NCBI GenBank assembly: GCA_016188065.1
Contig: JACPIN010000010.1
Location: 32,224 to 96,223, forward strand
Direction: 5' to 3'
Source: Candidatus Woesearchaeota archaeon
GTDB lineage: Archaea; Nanobdellota; Nanobdellia; SCGC-AAA011-G17; ARS1403
Length of the DNA stretch: 64,000 nucleotides
Positions 38,849 to 48,811 of this stretch are shown here, one piece after another. A model generated the notes under the pieces. That model saw only the letters and a program-made list of their open reading frames with translations. It made no database searches and was not told where the DNA came from. Both the position numbers and the translations under genes were made by a program. Numbering within the stretch: the stretch's first letter is position 1; each line of letters opens with the position of its first letter.

Positions 38849-39014
38849 TCCTATCTTCTTTTCTAATCTTCTCTAAAAGCTGAACTCCTGTGAGAGGTAA
38901 TCTGACTTTATCAATATCCTTAAACCTCTCCTTAACTTTTTTCATTCTTTCAGGAGAGATATCTACATGGTATACTTCTACTTCTCCATTAAATCTTTGT
39001 TTTTTCTCTTTCAT
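38829..39014 (-). CDS. Small hypothetical protein convergent with the PIN gene
   Basis: 61-aa ORF, 20-nt 3' overlap. Confidence 0.3.
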   Translation of the reverse strand: MKEKKQRFNGEVEVYHVDISPERMKKVKERFKDIDKVRLPLTGVQLLEKIRKEDRIIPLKY

Positions 39015-39088
39015 AGATTAATTTTTCTTTTAGATATTTAAAAAACTATCGGAAAACCTTTTAAAATCCATATCACAACTTAGAACGG

Positions 39089-41878
39089 ATGTACAATCCT
39101 CAAGAAGTAGAAAAAGAAATACTAAAATTCTGGGATAAAAAGAAAATATTTGATAAATTAAGAAAGAAGAATTTGAGAAATAAATCATGGAGTTTCATCG
39201 ACGGCCCGATAACTGCAAACAATCCAATGGGCGTTCATCATGCATGGGGCAGAACTTACAAGGATATTTTCCAGAGATTCAAGGCAATGCAGGGCTTTGA
39301 TCAAAGATATCAGAATGGTTTCGACTGCCAAGGGCTCTGGGTGGAAGTTGAAGTGGAAAAAGATCTTGGTTTAAACTCAAAAAAAGAAATTGAGGAATAC
39401 GGATTAGAAAACTTCTCGAAAGCATGCAGAAAAAGAGTTGAAAAATATTCGAAAATACAGACAGAGCAGTCAATAAAGCTTGGGCAGTGGATGGACTGGG
39501 ATAATTCTTATTACACCATGGACGACTACAACATAGAGCATATCTGGCATTTCTTAAAAGAATGTCACAAAAAAGGTTGGTTATACAAGGGAACAAAGGT
39601 TATGCCTTGGTGTTTGCGCTGTGGCACTTCACTTGCACAGCATGAACTTGTTGATACATATGAAGAGAAAACTCATGAAGCAGTTTATTTTAAAGTTCCA
39701 GTTAAGAACACAAAAAATCATTATTTATTAATTTGGTCTACAACAAGCTGGACCTTCTCTTCGAATGTTGCAGCAGCCGTCAATCCAAGCTTGATGTATG
39801 TAAAGGCAGAACAGGACGGCAATATTTATTACCTTGCAGAAAAAATAGCAGATAAAGTTCTTAGAGAAAATTACAAAATTCTTGAAAGATTTAAGGGAAA
39901 TAAATTAATAGGGATTGAGTACACAGGGCCTTTTGATTATCTTCCTGCTGTTAAAAATATTAAGCATAAAGTAATTGCATGGAAAGACGTCGGCGAAGAA
40001 GAGGGGACAGGAATCGTTCATATCGCGCCAGGGTGCGGAGCAGAAGATCATGAGCTCGCAAAAAAAGAAAATCTTCTTATAATCGCGCCAATAGACGAGA
40101 CAGGAGATTACGTAGAAGGATTTGACTGGTTTACAGGAAAGAATGTCAAAAGCATCCATAAACTTGTCATCGAGGATTTGAAGAAAAATAATTTTCTATA
40201 TAGAGCAGAAAATTATAGGCACCGCTACCCTCATTGCTGGCGCTGCAAAGAAGAGCTTGTTTTTAGATTGGTTTCAGAATGGTTTATTTCTTCAGATGAA
40301 ATAAGGCCGTTGATGAAGAAAAATGCGAAAGAAGTTTTTTGGCACCCAGAACATGGCGGGAAGCTGATGCAGGATTGGTTAGATAATATGCAGGACTGGA
40401 ACATCTCAAGAAGAAGATACTGGGGGTTGCCATTGCCGTTTTATGAATGCAGCTGCGGTCACACCGAAGTCATTGGCTCAAGGGAGCAGTTAAGAAAACT
40501 CGCAGCGGATCCAAAAAGATTTGATTCTCTTCCAGAATTGCACAAACCTTGGATAGATGAGATTAAAATAAAGTGCCCTAAATGCAAAAAAGAAATTTCA
40601 AGAATTACAGATGTCGGTGACTGCTGGCTGGACGCAGGTATAGTCCCATTCTCAACGCTGAATTATCTTCAAGATAAAACCTATTGGAAGAAATGGTTCC
40701 CAGCAGATTTTATAACAGAAATGAGGGAGCAAGTCAGGCTCTGGTTTTATTCAATGTTGTTCATGTCAACCGCTTTGCAGAATCAATCTCCTTACAAATC
40801 AGTACTGTTATATGAAAAAGTTTACGATGAAAAAGGAAGGCCAATGCATAAGAGCCTGGGAAATGCAATCTGGTTTGACGATGCAGTTGAAAAAATAGGC
40901 GCAGATGTAATGCGCTGGCAATACTCATTCCAGAATCCATCGACAAATTTAAACTTTGGATACAATTCAGCAAAAGAAGCAAAGAGGGATTTGGATGTTA
41001 TCTGGAACCTAGGAAACTATGTCCAGCTCTATTGCAAGCACAAGAAAGAAGAAGCAGATGATGTAGCATCTAAATGGATAATCTCCAGGAGGGAGTCTAC
41101 AAAAGAACATGTAGAGGATTACCTTGAAAAATTACAGCCAAATCAGGCAATAGCGGAAATAAAACAATTCCTGATTGAAGATTTATCAAGGACATACGGG
41201 CAGCTGATAAGAGATGAGCTTGATAGCCCAAAAATACAGGCGACACTTTACAACTCCTTTTTGGCAGGATTAAAGCTTCTCGCGCCGTTCACTCCGTTTG
41301 TAACCGAAAATCTTTATCAGGAAATTAGCAAAAATAAAGAATCGATCTTTTTAGAAGACTGGCCGAAGCCTGAAAAAAAACACATTGATGAAGAATTAGA
41401 AAAAAGCATGGAGGAAATAAAAGGCATAATTAAAGAGATACTGGCGCAAAGAGACAAATCACAGATGGGTGTAAGATGGCCATTGCCGAATGTATTGATA
41501 ACAAATGAAAATCCAAGGCCGCTGGAGGAATTCATCGAGATAATAAAAAAACAAGTAAATGTGAAGCAAGTCACATTCAAAACAGGAAAAGATTCTGTTG
41601 ACCTCGACACGAAAATGACAGAGGAGCTTGAAGAAGAAGGCTATCTCCGTGAATTAACAAGAAGAATCCAGGAATTGAGAAAGAAAGCAAAGCTGAAAAA
41701 AGAGGACAAGATAAAATTACATATAGCAACAAAAGAAAGTTTCTTAGAAAAATTCAAAGAAGAGTTGAAGGAAAAGGTTAATGCAGAGGCGATAAATATA
41801 GACAGTAAGCTAGAAAAGAAGCACAAATATTATTCAAAAGAAAAAATAAAAGAGAAAGAATTTGAAATAGGCTTCTAA
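39089..41878 (+). CDS. ileS: Isoleucyl-tRNA synthetase
   Basis: ITANNPMGVHHAWGRTYKDIFQRFKAMQGF (HIGH-like region), WCLRCGTSLAQHE, MHKSLGN (KMSKS-equivalent). Confidence 0.85.
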   Translation: MYNPQEVEKEILKFWDKKKIFDKLRKKNLRNKSWSFIDGPITANNPMGVHHAWGRTYKDIFQRFKAMQGFDQRYQNGFDCQGLWVEVEVEKDLGLNSKKEIEEYGLENFSKACRKRVEKYSKIQTEQSIKLGQWMDWDNSYYTMDDYNIEHIWHFLKECHKKGWLYKGTKVMPWCLRCGTSLAQHELVDTYEEKTHEAVYFKVPVKNTKNHYLLIWSTTSWTFSSNVAAAVNPSLMYVKAEQDGNIYYLAEKIADKVLRENYKILERFKGNKLIGIEYTGPFDYLPAVKNIKHKVIAWKDVGEEEGTGIVHIAPGCGAEDHELAKKENLLIIAPIDETGDYVEGFDWFTGKNVKSIHKLVIEDLKKNNFLYRAENYRHRYPHCWRCKEELVFRLVSEWFISSDEIRPLMKKNAKEVFWHPEHGGKLMQDWLDNMQDWNISRRRYWGLPLPFYECSCGHTEVIGSREQLRKLAADPKRFDSLPELHKPWIDEIKIKCPKCKKEISRITDVGDCWLDAGIVPFSTLNYLQDKTYWKKWFPADFITEMREQVRLWFYSMLFMSTALQNQSPYKSVLLYEKVYDEKGRPMHKSLGNAIWFDDAVEKIGADVMRWQYSFQNPSTNLNFGYNSAKEAKRDLDVIWNLGNYVQLYCKHKKEEADDVASKWIISRRESTKEHVEDYLEKLQPNQAIAEIKQFLIEDLSRTYGQLIRDELDSPKIQATLYNSFLAGLKLLAPFTPFVTENLYQEISKNKESIFLEDWPKPEKKHIDEELEKSMEEIKGIIKEILAQRDKSQMGVRWPLPNVLITNENPRPLEEFIEIIKKQVNVKQVTFKTGKDSVDLDTKMTEELEEEGYLRELTRRIQELRKKAKLKKEDKIKLHIATKESFLEKFKEELKEKVNAEAINIDSKLEKKHKYYSKEKIKEKEFEIGF

Positions 41879-41953
41879 TTAACCACTTGTAAATTTCATC
41901 ATAGCCTTTATAAACCTTTCTTCCTTTATAAATAAAAGTTTGGAAGTGAAATA

Positions 41954-42502
41954 ATGGCGAAAGCAAAAAAGGAAATTAAGATTGTCAACATTGTTTGTTC
42001 TGCTTCTCTCGGCCAAGATATTCCTTTAATCAAGCTCGCAGAGACTTTGCCGAATACAGAATACAACCCAGAGCAGTTCCCGGGATTAGTAATGCGCATC
42101 CGCGAGCCCAGAACCTCAGCGTTAATCTTCAGTTCAGGAAAGATTGTTTCAACAGGAGCAAGATCGATGAAGAAAGTCAAGGAGTCAGTCAAGGCAATTA
42201 TAAAAAATCTGGCAAGGATAAAAATCAGGATCAAGACAGTTCCGAAGGTAAATGTCCAGAACATGGTCGCAGCAGGCTCGATAGGAATGGATTTGAATTT
42301 AAACTCACTTGCAATGGAATTGGAGAATACAGAGTATGAGCCAGAGCAGTTCCCAGGATTAGTCTACAAGCTTCAAGGAACAAGAGCTACTTTCTTACTA
42401 TTCAGCAATGGAAAAATTGTCTGTACCGGCACTCGCTCAGAAACAAAATTGAATGAGGCAGTGGATAAATTGATAAAAGTTCTCAAGAAAATCAAGAGAT
42501 AA
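41954..42502 (+). CDS. tbp: TATA-box binding protein
   Basis: Two direct repeats: NTEYNPEQFPGLVMRIREPRTSALIFSSGKIVSTGARS and NTEYEPEQFPGLVYKLQGTRATFLLFSNGKIVCTGTRS. Confidence 0.97.
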   Translation: MAKAKKEIKIVNIVCSASLGQDIPLIKLAETLPNTEYNPEQFPGLVMRIREPRTSALIFSSGKIVSTGARSMKKVKESVKAIIKNLARIKIRIKTVPKVNVQNMVAAGSIGMDLNLNSLAMELENTEYEPEQFPGLVYKLQGTRATFLLFSNGKIVCTGTRSETKLNEAVDKLIKVLKKIKR

Positions 42503-42520
42503 ATTTACTCGCTTCGCTCC

Positions 42521-42543
42521 ATAAGACACCGAAGGTTTCTTAT
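42521..42543. terminator. Hairpin downstream of tbp, possible terminator or processing structure
   Basis: ATAAGACACC GAA GGTTTCTTAT, 9 of 10 pairs. Confidence 0.35.
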
Positions 42544-42663
42544 AAAAACTTCCCCTCTTCCTTTTCTTTCAGAAAGAAACACTAATTGAACAAAGTTCAA
42601 TTGTGCGCCATTGAGTTCACTCAATTAGCGAATCAAGCCCAAAAGAAACATTTTAGCTTCCAA

Positions 42664-42740
42664 TTTTTCTTTGGACACGATTTCTTTTTCCTAAAAAGAA
42701 AGTGTGAGGGGAAAGGCAGATGGAAAACGCAGTTGTCCAT
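42664..42740 (+). repeat. 77-bp dispersed structured repeat, copy 2
   Basis: 73/77 identical to 6446-6522; lies just before the MCM TATA-like box. Confidence 0.8.
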
Positions 42741-42801
42741 GAAGGTTTTTTCTAAAAGTTTATATAGGAAATGCATTCACAGTTTTTATTGGGGGTGAAA
42801 A

Positions 42802-45800
42802 TTGGAAACTTCTGATCAGCTGGAAAAGTTCAGGGACTTCTTTGGATCATATAAAGGTAGGATTCATGAAACAATAGCAAAGGGAGGTAATTCTGTTTTG
42901 TTTGATTTTAATGAGCTTTTAACTCATGATCCAGAGCTTGCAGATTTGTTATTAGAAGACCCGGAGAATCTATTAAAAGCCGCAGAGATTTCATTGGATA
43001 ATTTAGACCTGCCTTCCAATTCATTGAAAATCCGTTTTAATAATCTCCCTGCAGCAAGCATGTTAAGAATAAGGGATATAAGGTCAATTCACATAGATAG
43101 GTTTATTGCGGTTGAAGGGCTGGTTAGGCAAACTTCAGACGTAAGGCCGCAAGTGACATCAGCAAAATTCGAGTGCCCTTCATGCGGTAATACTATGCTG
43201 CTGCTTCAGATCGACACTCAATTTAGAGAGCCATCAAGGTGCTCGTGCGGCAGAAGAGGCAAGTTCAGGCTCATCAGTAAGGATTTGATTGATGCTCAGA
43301 GAGTTGTTTTGGAAGAAGCTCCGGAAAATTTAGATGGGGGAGAGCAGCCCAAGAGGCTTGCAGTTTTTCTAAAGGGAGATTTAGTAGATCCCAAGATGGA
43401 AAAGCGAACAACGCCCGGAACAAAAGTCCGCATCACAGGCGTTGTAAAAGAAATAACAATTCCACTAAGGACCGGGGGGCAGTCAACAAGATATGATTTG
43501 ATAATGGAGTCAAATTACGTCGAGCCGATAGAAGAGACGTTTGAGGAAATTAATATCACAAAAAAAGAGGAAGAAGAAATCTTAGAAGCATCACAAGATC
43601 CGAAGATCTATCAGAGAATCGTTTCTTCAATAGCCCCTTCAATTTATGGGCATGAAGACATCAAAGCAGCACTAATGCTCCAGTTAATGGGGGGAGTTCA
43701 AAAAGTTCACGACGATGGAACAAAAAGAAGAGGGGATATGCACGTTTTGCTAATTGGTGATCCTGGATGCATTGCAGGCGATTCCCAAGTCGCGCTTATC
43801 TATAAAGGAATGGAGAAGATTCAGGATTTGGGGAAAGAACATCTGCAGCCGATAAAAGAATTTGTTACAAAAATAAGAAAAGATGGAAAGGACAAATATT
43901 ACGATGTTGCTAAAGTATTTCAGCACTATCCAAAGCAGCCGGTCCTGAAAGTAATCACTGAAACCGGAAAGGAAGTAGTTTGCACCTATAATCAGCCATT
44001 TCTAACTAAAGAAGGATGGAAGAGGGCTGACGAAATCAAAACAGACGAGAAGATAAGGGTGATGCCTAAAATTCCTTCTCTTGTTAAAAAACTAGCAGAT
44101 ACAAATTTTAAAGAAGTTAATAAAGCCTCTGGAAAATTGAAGGAAGTAAATCTGCCAAAGAAAGTAACTCCAGAATTAGCTTCATTATACGGGTATCTCA
44201 TAGGAGACGGAAACATACATCCAGCAGGATATAGGGTTACATGTTACATAAATGATGAAGAAACGGATTTAATCGGCAAATTATCTTCATTATGGAAAGA
44301 AAATTTTAATATTGGTCCCGCATTAATCACAAAAGAAAAAGAAGAGGAGAAAATAATTGATGATGGAAATGGGCTTCTAAGAAAATTTATTTCAAGGCAG
44401 AGAATGCACCTCTTGGAGATTAATAGTAGGCAAGTTGCTTTCAATCTTTCTTTTTTAGCTGATAAAGCCGTTCCGCAGGAAATTTTTAGGAGCCCGCCGT
44501 ATGTTGTTGCTCCATTCATTAGCTGGCTATTTGAAGCAGACGGTTGTGCATTCGGCAACGGGAGAGGGAGAACATCAATACAGTTGAAGTCTTCCATGCC
44601 AAAATTGCTCAAGGATGTCCAGTTGCTCCTTCTCTATTTTGGAATTCAGTCAAGGATTATTGAAGATAACCTATGTATAAGAAGATCCCATGATATGGAA
44701 TTGTTTGCTAAGCATATAGGCTTTGTTTCAGAGAAGAAGAAAAATGCTTTACAAAGGGTGCTGCAGAACATAAAAGAAAAAAATAATTCTCAAAAAAGAA
44801 AAGGATTTCAGAGATGGGAAAAAATATCTGGGATTATTCCTTTCGGGATGATGGATGTATATGATTTTGAGGTTCCAAAAAGCCATACATTCATTGCAAA
44901 TGGAATTGTCTGTCATAATTCTGGTAAAAGCCAGATGCTCCAATTTATCTCAAAAATCGCTCCAAAAGCAAGATTGGTTTCAGGAAAAGGAGCCTCTGCA
45001 GCAGGTCTTACTGCAACAGTAGTCAAAGATGAGTTCATGAGAGGATGGGCGTTAGAGGCAGGGGCTTTCGTATTGGCAAACGGGGGATTTGCTATAATTG
45101 ACGAAATGGACAAAATAGATCCAGATGATATTTCTGCACTGCATCAGGCCTTAGAGCAGCAGGTAATTACAATTGCAAAAGCAAATATCCAAGCAACATT
45201 GAAGGCAAAGACAACTCTTTTAGCAGCAGCAAACCCAAAGCTGGGCAGGTTTGATCCATATATTCCAATTCCATCTCAGATCAACATGCCATCAACACTG
45301 ATTAACCGGTTCGACTTGATTTTTCCGATAAGGGATATGCCTTCAAAAGAGTTAGATAATAGGATTGCGACACATGTATTAAACTTACAGCAGAGGCCAG
45401 ATGATATAAAAACGGAATTTTCCCCAGAGTTCTTAAAAAAATATATTTCATACGCAAGGCAGAAAGTAAATCCGGTCCTGACAAAAGAGGCTGTAGAAGA
45501 AATCAAGACTTTTTATGTCGGCTTGAGAAACCTGCCAGCACTTAACGAGCAGGAGTTGAAGCCGATTCCAATATCAGCAAGGCAGCTGGAGGCGCTAGTA
45601 AGATTATCAGAGGGCTCGGCCAGAGTCAGGCTTTCAAAGGAGGTTACAAAGAAAGATGCACAGAGGGCGATAGAAACATTAAAGAGATGTTTGATGCAGG
45701 TCGGCTTTGATCCAGAATCAGGCCAGATAGATATAGACAGGATTTCAACAGGGCTCACTACTTCAAAGCGCAGTAAAATTGTAAAAATTCAGGCATTGAT

Positions 45801-45966
45801 AAACGAGCTCACAAAGAAAATCGGCAAAAAAATTCCAATAGATGATCTTATAATGGAGGCTTCTGAGCAAGGGATAGATGAAGCGCAGGTTAATGAAGCT
45901 CTCGATGTTTTAAAAAGAGACGGCACAATTTTTCAGCCGCAGCCAAATATAATTGAGAGGATATGA
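42802..45966 (+). CDS. mcm: MCM replicative helicase containing an intein (TTG start)
   Basis: CPSCGNTMLLLQ Zn site, GDPG[intein]SGKSQMLQFISKIAPKARLVSGKGASAAGLTATV, DEMDKID, NRFDLIFPIRD. Confidence 0.95.
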   Translation: METSDQLEKFRDFFGSYKGRIHETIAKGGNSVLFDFNELLTHDPELADLLLEDPENLLKAAEISLDNLDLPSNSLKIRFNNLPAASMLRIRDIRSIHIDRFIAVEGLVRQTSDVRPQVTSAKFECPSCGNTMLLLQIDTQFREPSRCSCGRRGKFRLISKDLIDAQRVVLEEAPENLDGGEQPKRLAVFLKGDLVDPKMEKRTTPGTKVRITGVVKEITIPLRTGGQSTRYDLIMESNYVEPIEETFEEINITKKEEEEILEASQDPKIYQRIVSSIAPSIYGHEDIKAALMLQLMGGVQKVHDDGTKRRGDMHVLLIGDPGCIAGDSQVALIYKGMEKIQDLGKEHLQPIKEFVTKIRKDGKDKYYDVAKVFQHYPKQPVLKVITETGKEVVCTYNQPFLTKEGWKRADEIKTDEKIRVMPKIPSLVKKLADTNFKEVNKASGKLKEVNLPKKVTPELASLYGYLIGDGNIHPAGYRVTCYINDEETDLIGKLSSLWKENFNIGPALITKEKEEEKIIDDGNGLLRKFISRQRMHLLEINSRQVAFNLSFLADKAVPQEIFRSPPYVVAPFISWLFEADGCAFGNGRGRTSIQLKSSMPKLLKDVQLLLLYFGIQSRIIEDNLCIRRSHDMELFAKHIGFVSEKKKNALQRVLQNIKEKNNSQKRKGFQRWEKISGIIPFGMMDVYDFEVPKSHTFIANGIVCHNSGKSQMLQFISKIAPKARLVSGKGASAAGLTATVVKDEFMRGWALEAGAFVLANGGFAIIDEMDKIDPDDISALHQALEQQVITIAKANIQATLKAKTTLLAAANPKLGRFDPYIPIPSQINMPSTLINRFDLIFPIRDMPSKELDNRIATHVLNLQQRPDDIKTEFSPEFLKKYISYARQKVNPVLTKEAVEEIKTFYVGLRNLPALNEQELKPIPISARQLEALVRLSEGSARVRLSKEVTKKDAQRAIETLKRCLMQVGFDPESGQIDIDRISTGLTTSKRSKIVKIQALINELTKKIGKKIPIDDLIMEASEQGIDEAQVNEALDVLKRDGTIFQPQPNIIERI
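43768..44919 (+). other. Intein with LAGLIDADG endonuclease (384 aa) in MCM P-loop
   Basis: Begins CIAGDSQVALIYKG, ends KSHTFIANGIVCHN followed by Ser; LYGYLIGDGNI and ISWLFEADGCA. Confidence 0.95.
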
Positions 45967-45967
45967 A

Positions 45968-46603
45968 ATGGAGATGCAGCAGAGGCAAAGGCAGACAGCA
46001 TACAAAGTGCCAATAAGCGCGCTTCTCAATAATCAGTATGTTGAGCAGCAGGGGTTCGAGCCTAACTACTTAAAGATAAATGATAAGCAAGTATCGAGAG
46101 TAAATCTTCTTGCTGTAGTGATTGATAAGCAGGTCTCAAGCTCGTTGGCGACTCTTACATTGGACGATTCAACAGGAATAATCCAAGTGAGGTACTTCAA
46201 TGACGACGTAAAAAAAGCAGCTGATATAAATCTTGGAGATACAGTCCTGCTGATAGGAAAGCCTAGAAAGTTCAATGACCAAATCTTCTTGGCTGCAGAG
46301 ATAACAAGGAAAACGAATCCAGCATGGATGAAAATTCGGAAAATCGAGCTCAAAAAAGAATTCAACATCGAATCCGATAGCAATGGGCAGCAGCAGAAGG
46401 AAGCAAAGCAGCAGATGAATTCTTATAACGGGAAAATTTTAGATTTTATAAAAGAAAAGGACAATGGCAGCGGAGTAGACATAGACGAGATTATCTCCAA
46501 TTCAGGCTTGAAGGAAAATGAGGCTAGAGAAGCAATTGTTGAGCTGGTAAAGCTTGGAGAAATTTATGAGCCGAGGCCGAATAAAATAAGGATTCTTGGA
46601 TAA
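45968..46603 (+). CDS. OB-fold RPA-like single-strand DNA-binding protein
   Basis: VNLLAVVIDKQVSSSLATLTLDDSTGIIQVRYFNDD; C-terminal wHTH-like region. Confidence 0.8.
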   Translation: MEMQQRQRQTAYKVPISALLNNQYVEQQGFEPNYLKINDKQVSRVNLLAVVIDKQVSSSLATLTLDDSTGIIQVRYFNDDVKKAADINLGDTVLLIGKPRKFNDQIFLAAEITRKTNPAWMKIRKIELKKEFNIESDSNGQQQKEAKQQMNSYNGKILDFIKEKDNGSGVDIDEIISNSGLKENEAREAIVELVKLGEIYEPRPNKIRILG

Positions 46604-46634
46604 TTTTAAAAACCCCTTTCCTGCTTTATATTCA

Positions 46635-47036
46635 ATGGAAAACTATGAAGAGATGCTGGAGCAGGGAATAAAAAATCTGCCTACAAAATCAGTGAATAAA
46701 GAAAGGTTTGAAATGCCAAAAGTGCAGGGGCATATAGAAGGCAACAAAACAATAATTAATAACTTCCTCCAGGTTGCAGACCAGTTGAGAAGAAGTCCAG
46801 AGCACCTGTTGAAATTTCTGCAAAGGGAATTGGCAACGCCAGGAATTGTAAAAGATGGAAGGCTGATTCTAGGAAGAAAGATAAACTCGTCTCAGATAAA
46901 TGAGAAGATAGAAAGATATGCAAAAGTTTTTGTGATCTGCAAGGAATGCGGAAAGCCAGATACACAACTGATTAAAGATGGACCGACGCAGGTGATAAAA
47001 TGCACAGTATGCGGCGCAAGGCACCCAGCAAGGTGA
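46635..47036 (+). CDS. Translation initiation factor aIF2 beta
   Basis: RFEMPKVQGHIEGNKTIINNF, CKECGKPDTQLIKDGPTQVIKCTVCGARHPAR. Confidence 0.95.
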   Translation: MENYEEMLEQGIKNLPTKSVNKERFEMPKVQGHIEGNKTIINNFLQVADQLRRSPEHLLKFLQRELATPGIVKDGRLILGRKINSSQINEKIERYAKVFVICKECGKPDTQLIKDGPTQVIKCTVCGARHPAR

Positions 47037-47047
47037 GTATTATAAAG

Positions 47048-47524
47048 ATGGAGCAGAAAGAATTGAAAGAGGAGTATGGGAACTTATGCAAGAAGCATGG
47101 CTTGCCTAAATTTGAGCAGTTAGACGGCGAGTTCGAGATAAGGGCAATTGAATTAAACAGGTCAGGAATTTTAATAAAAGCAATCCTGCGCGCAATGACA
47201 AATAAGCTTGGCATGTTTATGAATTATATTGAGCCTGTAATTTCAGCGCCGCCGCAGAATCTTCACGCACTGATTGAAATGAGAAATCTTTCTGAAAATG
47301 ACAGGAGCGGGATGTTTGAGTTCTACAAGGAAATCTCGGTATTGCTGCACGAGAACATTTCTACAGAGCTCAAAACAGAAAAGGAAATAGCGCAGCAGAT
47401 AAAAAAAATATACAAGGCATGGCCAGATATAAAGAAGAAAGAAATTATTTTTTTGGACAAAATAACCTCGGCCTGGAAAAAAAGAGAAGAAAACCCAACG
47501 GTGAAGGCAGAGTATTCAGGATGA
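47048..47524 (+). CDS. Conserved archaeal-type hypothetical protein
   Basis: 158-aa ORF in operon between aIF2beta and DUF424. Confidence 0.5.
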   Translation: MEQKELKEEYGNLCKKHGLPKFEQLDGEFEIRAIELNRSGILIKAILRAMTNKLGMFMNYIEPVISAPPQNLHALIEMRNLSENDRSGMFEFYKEISVLLHENISTELKTEKEIAQQIKKIYKAWPDIKKKEIIFLDKITSAWKKREENPTVKAEYSG

Positions 47525-47814
47525 TGATTGTAAAAGTACACATTGCAGAAAGAAGAAAGATCGTCTCTATATGCGATGCAAATCTTATAGGAAAAAAATT
47601 TGAGGACAAAAATCTACAGCTTGATGTTTCGGGGTTTTTTTACAACGGGCAGGCGCTCACAGAAAAAGAGATATTAAAAGCAGTGGCTGATGCAAATTCA
47701 TTGAATATTGTAGGCAAGGAGTCAATTAACTTCTCGCTTAAAAACAATCTTATTGACGAATCAAATATAATCACGATCAAAAAAATACCCCATGCAATTT
47801 CAATATTAAGATGA
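47521..47814 (+). CDS. DUF424 family protein
   Basis: VKVHIAERRKIVSICDANLIGKKFEDKNLQLDVSGFFYNGQAL. Confidence 0.8.
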   Translation: MMIVKVHIAERRKIVSICDANLIGKKFEDKNLQLDVSGFFYNGQALTEKEILKAVADANSLNIVGKESINFSLKNNLIDESNIITIKKIPHAISILR

Positions 47815-48542
47815 ATAAGTTCTGCCCAGAATGCGGAAAGATTGAAACTAAGAGCCAGTTGTTGATAAAAGGGCTATGCAAAGCCTGTTTCTTAAAGAGG
47901 AACAGCATGCTCGGGCATTACAAGGGGCTGAACATAGTAATTTGCCCGAGTTGCCAGTCTTACATGCACAAAAATAAATGGCACCAAAAAATCTCAGACG
48001 ATGAAGATACGAATATAAAAAAAATAATCTTGGGTACAATTGACGAAAAGATTAAGCTGCACGATGGCGTGAAAATCATGAACAAAAGCATAGAAATAAT
48101 TGGCCATAATGAAATAAATCCGAAAAAGATTAATGTGCAATTAACAATCATCGGGTCAATGCACGGCATAAAATCAAAAGAAAGCAATTTGCTGGAGGTA
48201 GTTGTAGATCCCTCAATTTGCAACGCATGCAAAAAGAAAAATTCATCTTATTATGAAGCTAAAATACAGATAAGACCGAGAGACAGGGATCTTCTAAAAT
48301 TTATTAAAGGTTTCATAAGCGAAAACAATGTGATGGTAACAAGAGAAGACGAAAGAAAATTTGGAACAGATTTATATCTTACAAACAAGAAGCAGCTGTC
48401 TGGAATATTAGGAGAAGTCAAGAAGAAATTTAGCGTCAATGTCAAAATTTCAAGCACGCTTTATGGAAGGAAAGACGGAAAAGAAGTATATCGGACAACG
48501 GCGTTAGTAAGGTTGAAAGGGGGCGATCTAGAAACTAGATAA
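47811..48542 (+). CDS. nmd3: NMD3-like Zn-ribbon protein
   Basis: FCPECGKIETKSQLLIKGLCKACF; CNACKKKNSSYYEAKIQIRPRD. Confidence 0.85.
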   Translation: MNKFCPECGKIETKSQLLIKGLCKACFLKRNSMLGHYKGLNIVICPSCQSYMHKNKWHQKISDDEDTNIKKIILGTIDEKIKLHDGVKIMNKSIEIIGHNEINPKKINVQLTIIGSMHGIKSKESNLLEVVVDPSICNACKKKNSSYYEAKIQIRPRDRDLLKFIKGFISENNVMVTREDERKFGTDLYLTNKKQLSGILGEVKKKFSVNVKISSTLYGRKDGKEVYRTTALVRLKGGDLETR

Positions 48543-48562
48543 ATCTGATTTTAACAAGAAAT

Positions 48563-48811
48563 TCATCTATGTTTAATATGCTCCTTGAAATCTTTAGCCA
48601 AAGAATTAAACTTGTTTTCTAAATTACCTGCCTTTTCTTCTGTTCTGGACACCTTGCTGTTGACTGACATTAAGTTAAAAATTATTCCTGCCAGGAAAGT
48701 CATTATAATTGAGAATTCTGTCGGGCTTCCACCAATAATCTTCCAAAGCAAGAAAATGATTCCGAGTGCTAGTAGGACCCAAGAAATAATGTTTGTAATG
48801 TTTTGTTTCAT
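48563..48811 (-). CDS. Small two-TM protein with C-terminal coiled coil (cassette 1, second gene)
   Basis: Shares NSLAKDFKEH tail with 56655-56885 protein. Confidence 0.6.
   Translation of the reverse strand: MKQNITNIISWVLLALGIIFLLWKIIGGSPTEFSIIMTFLAGIIFNLMSVNSKVSRTEEKAGNLENKFNSLAKDFKEHIKHR

Noticed and set aside
38829-39014. Small ORF as antitoxin of the PIN-like gene
   Set aside because: It is convergent, not co-oriented, and has no recognisable antitoxin domain; left as hypothetical
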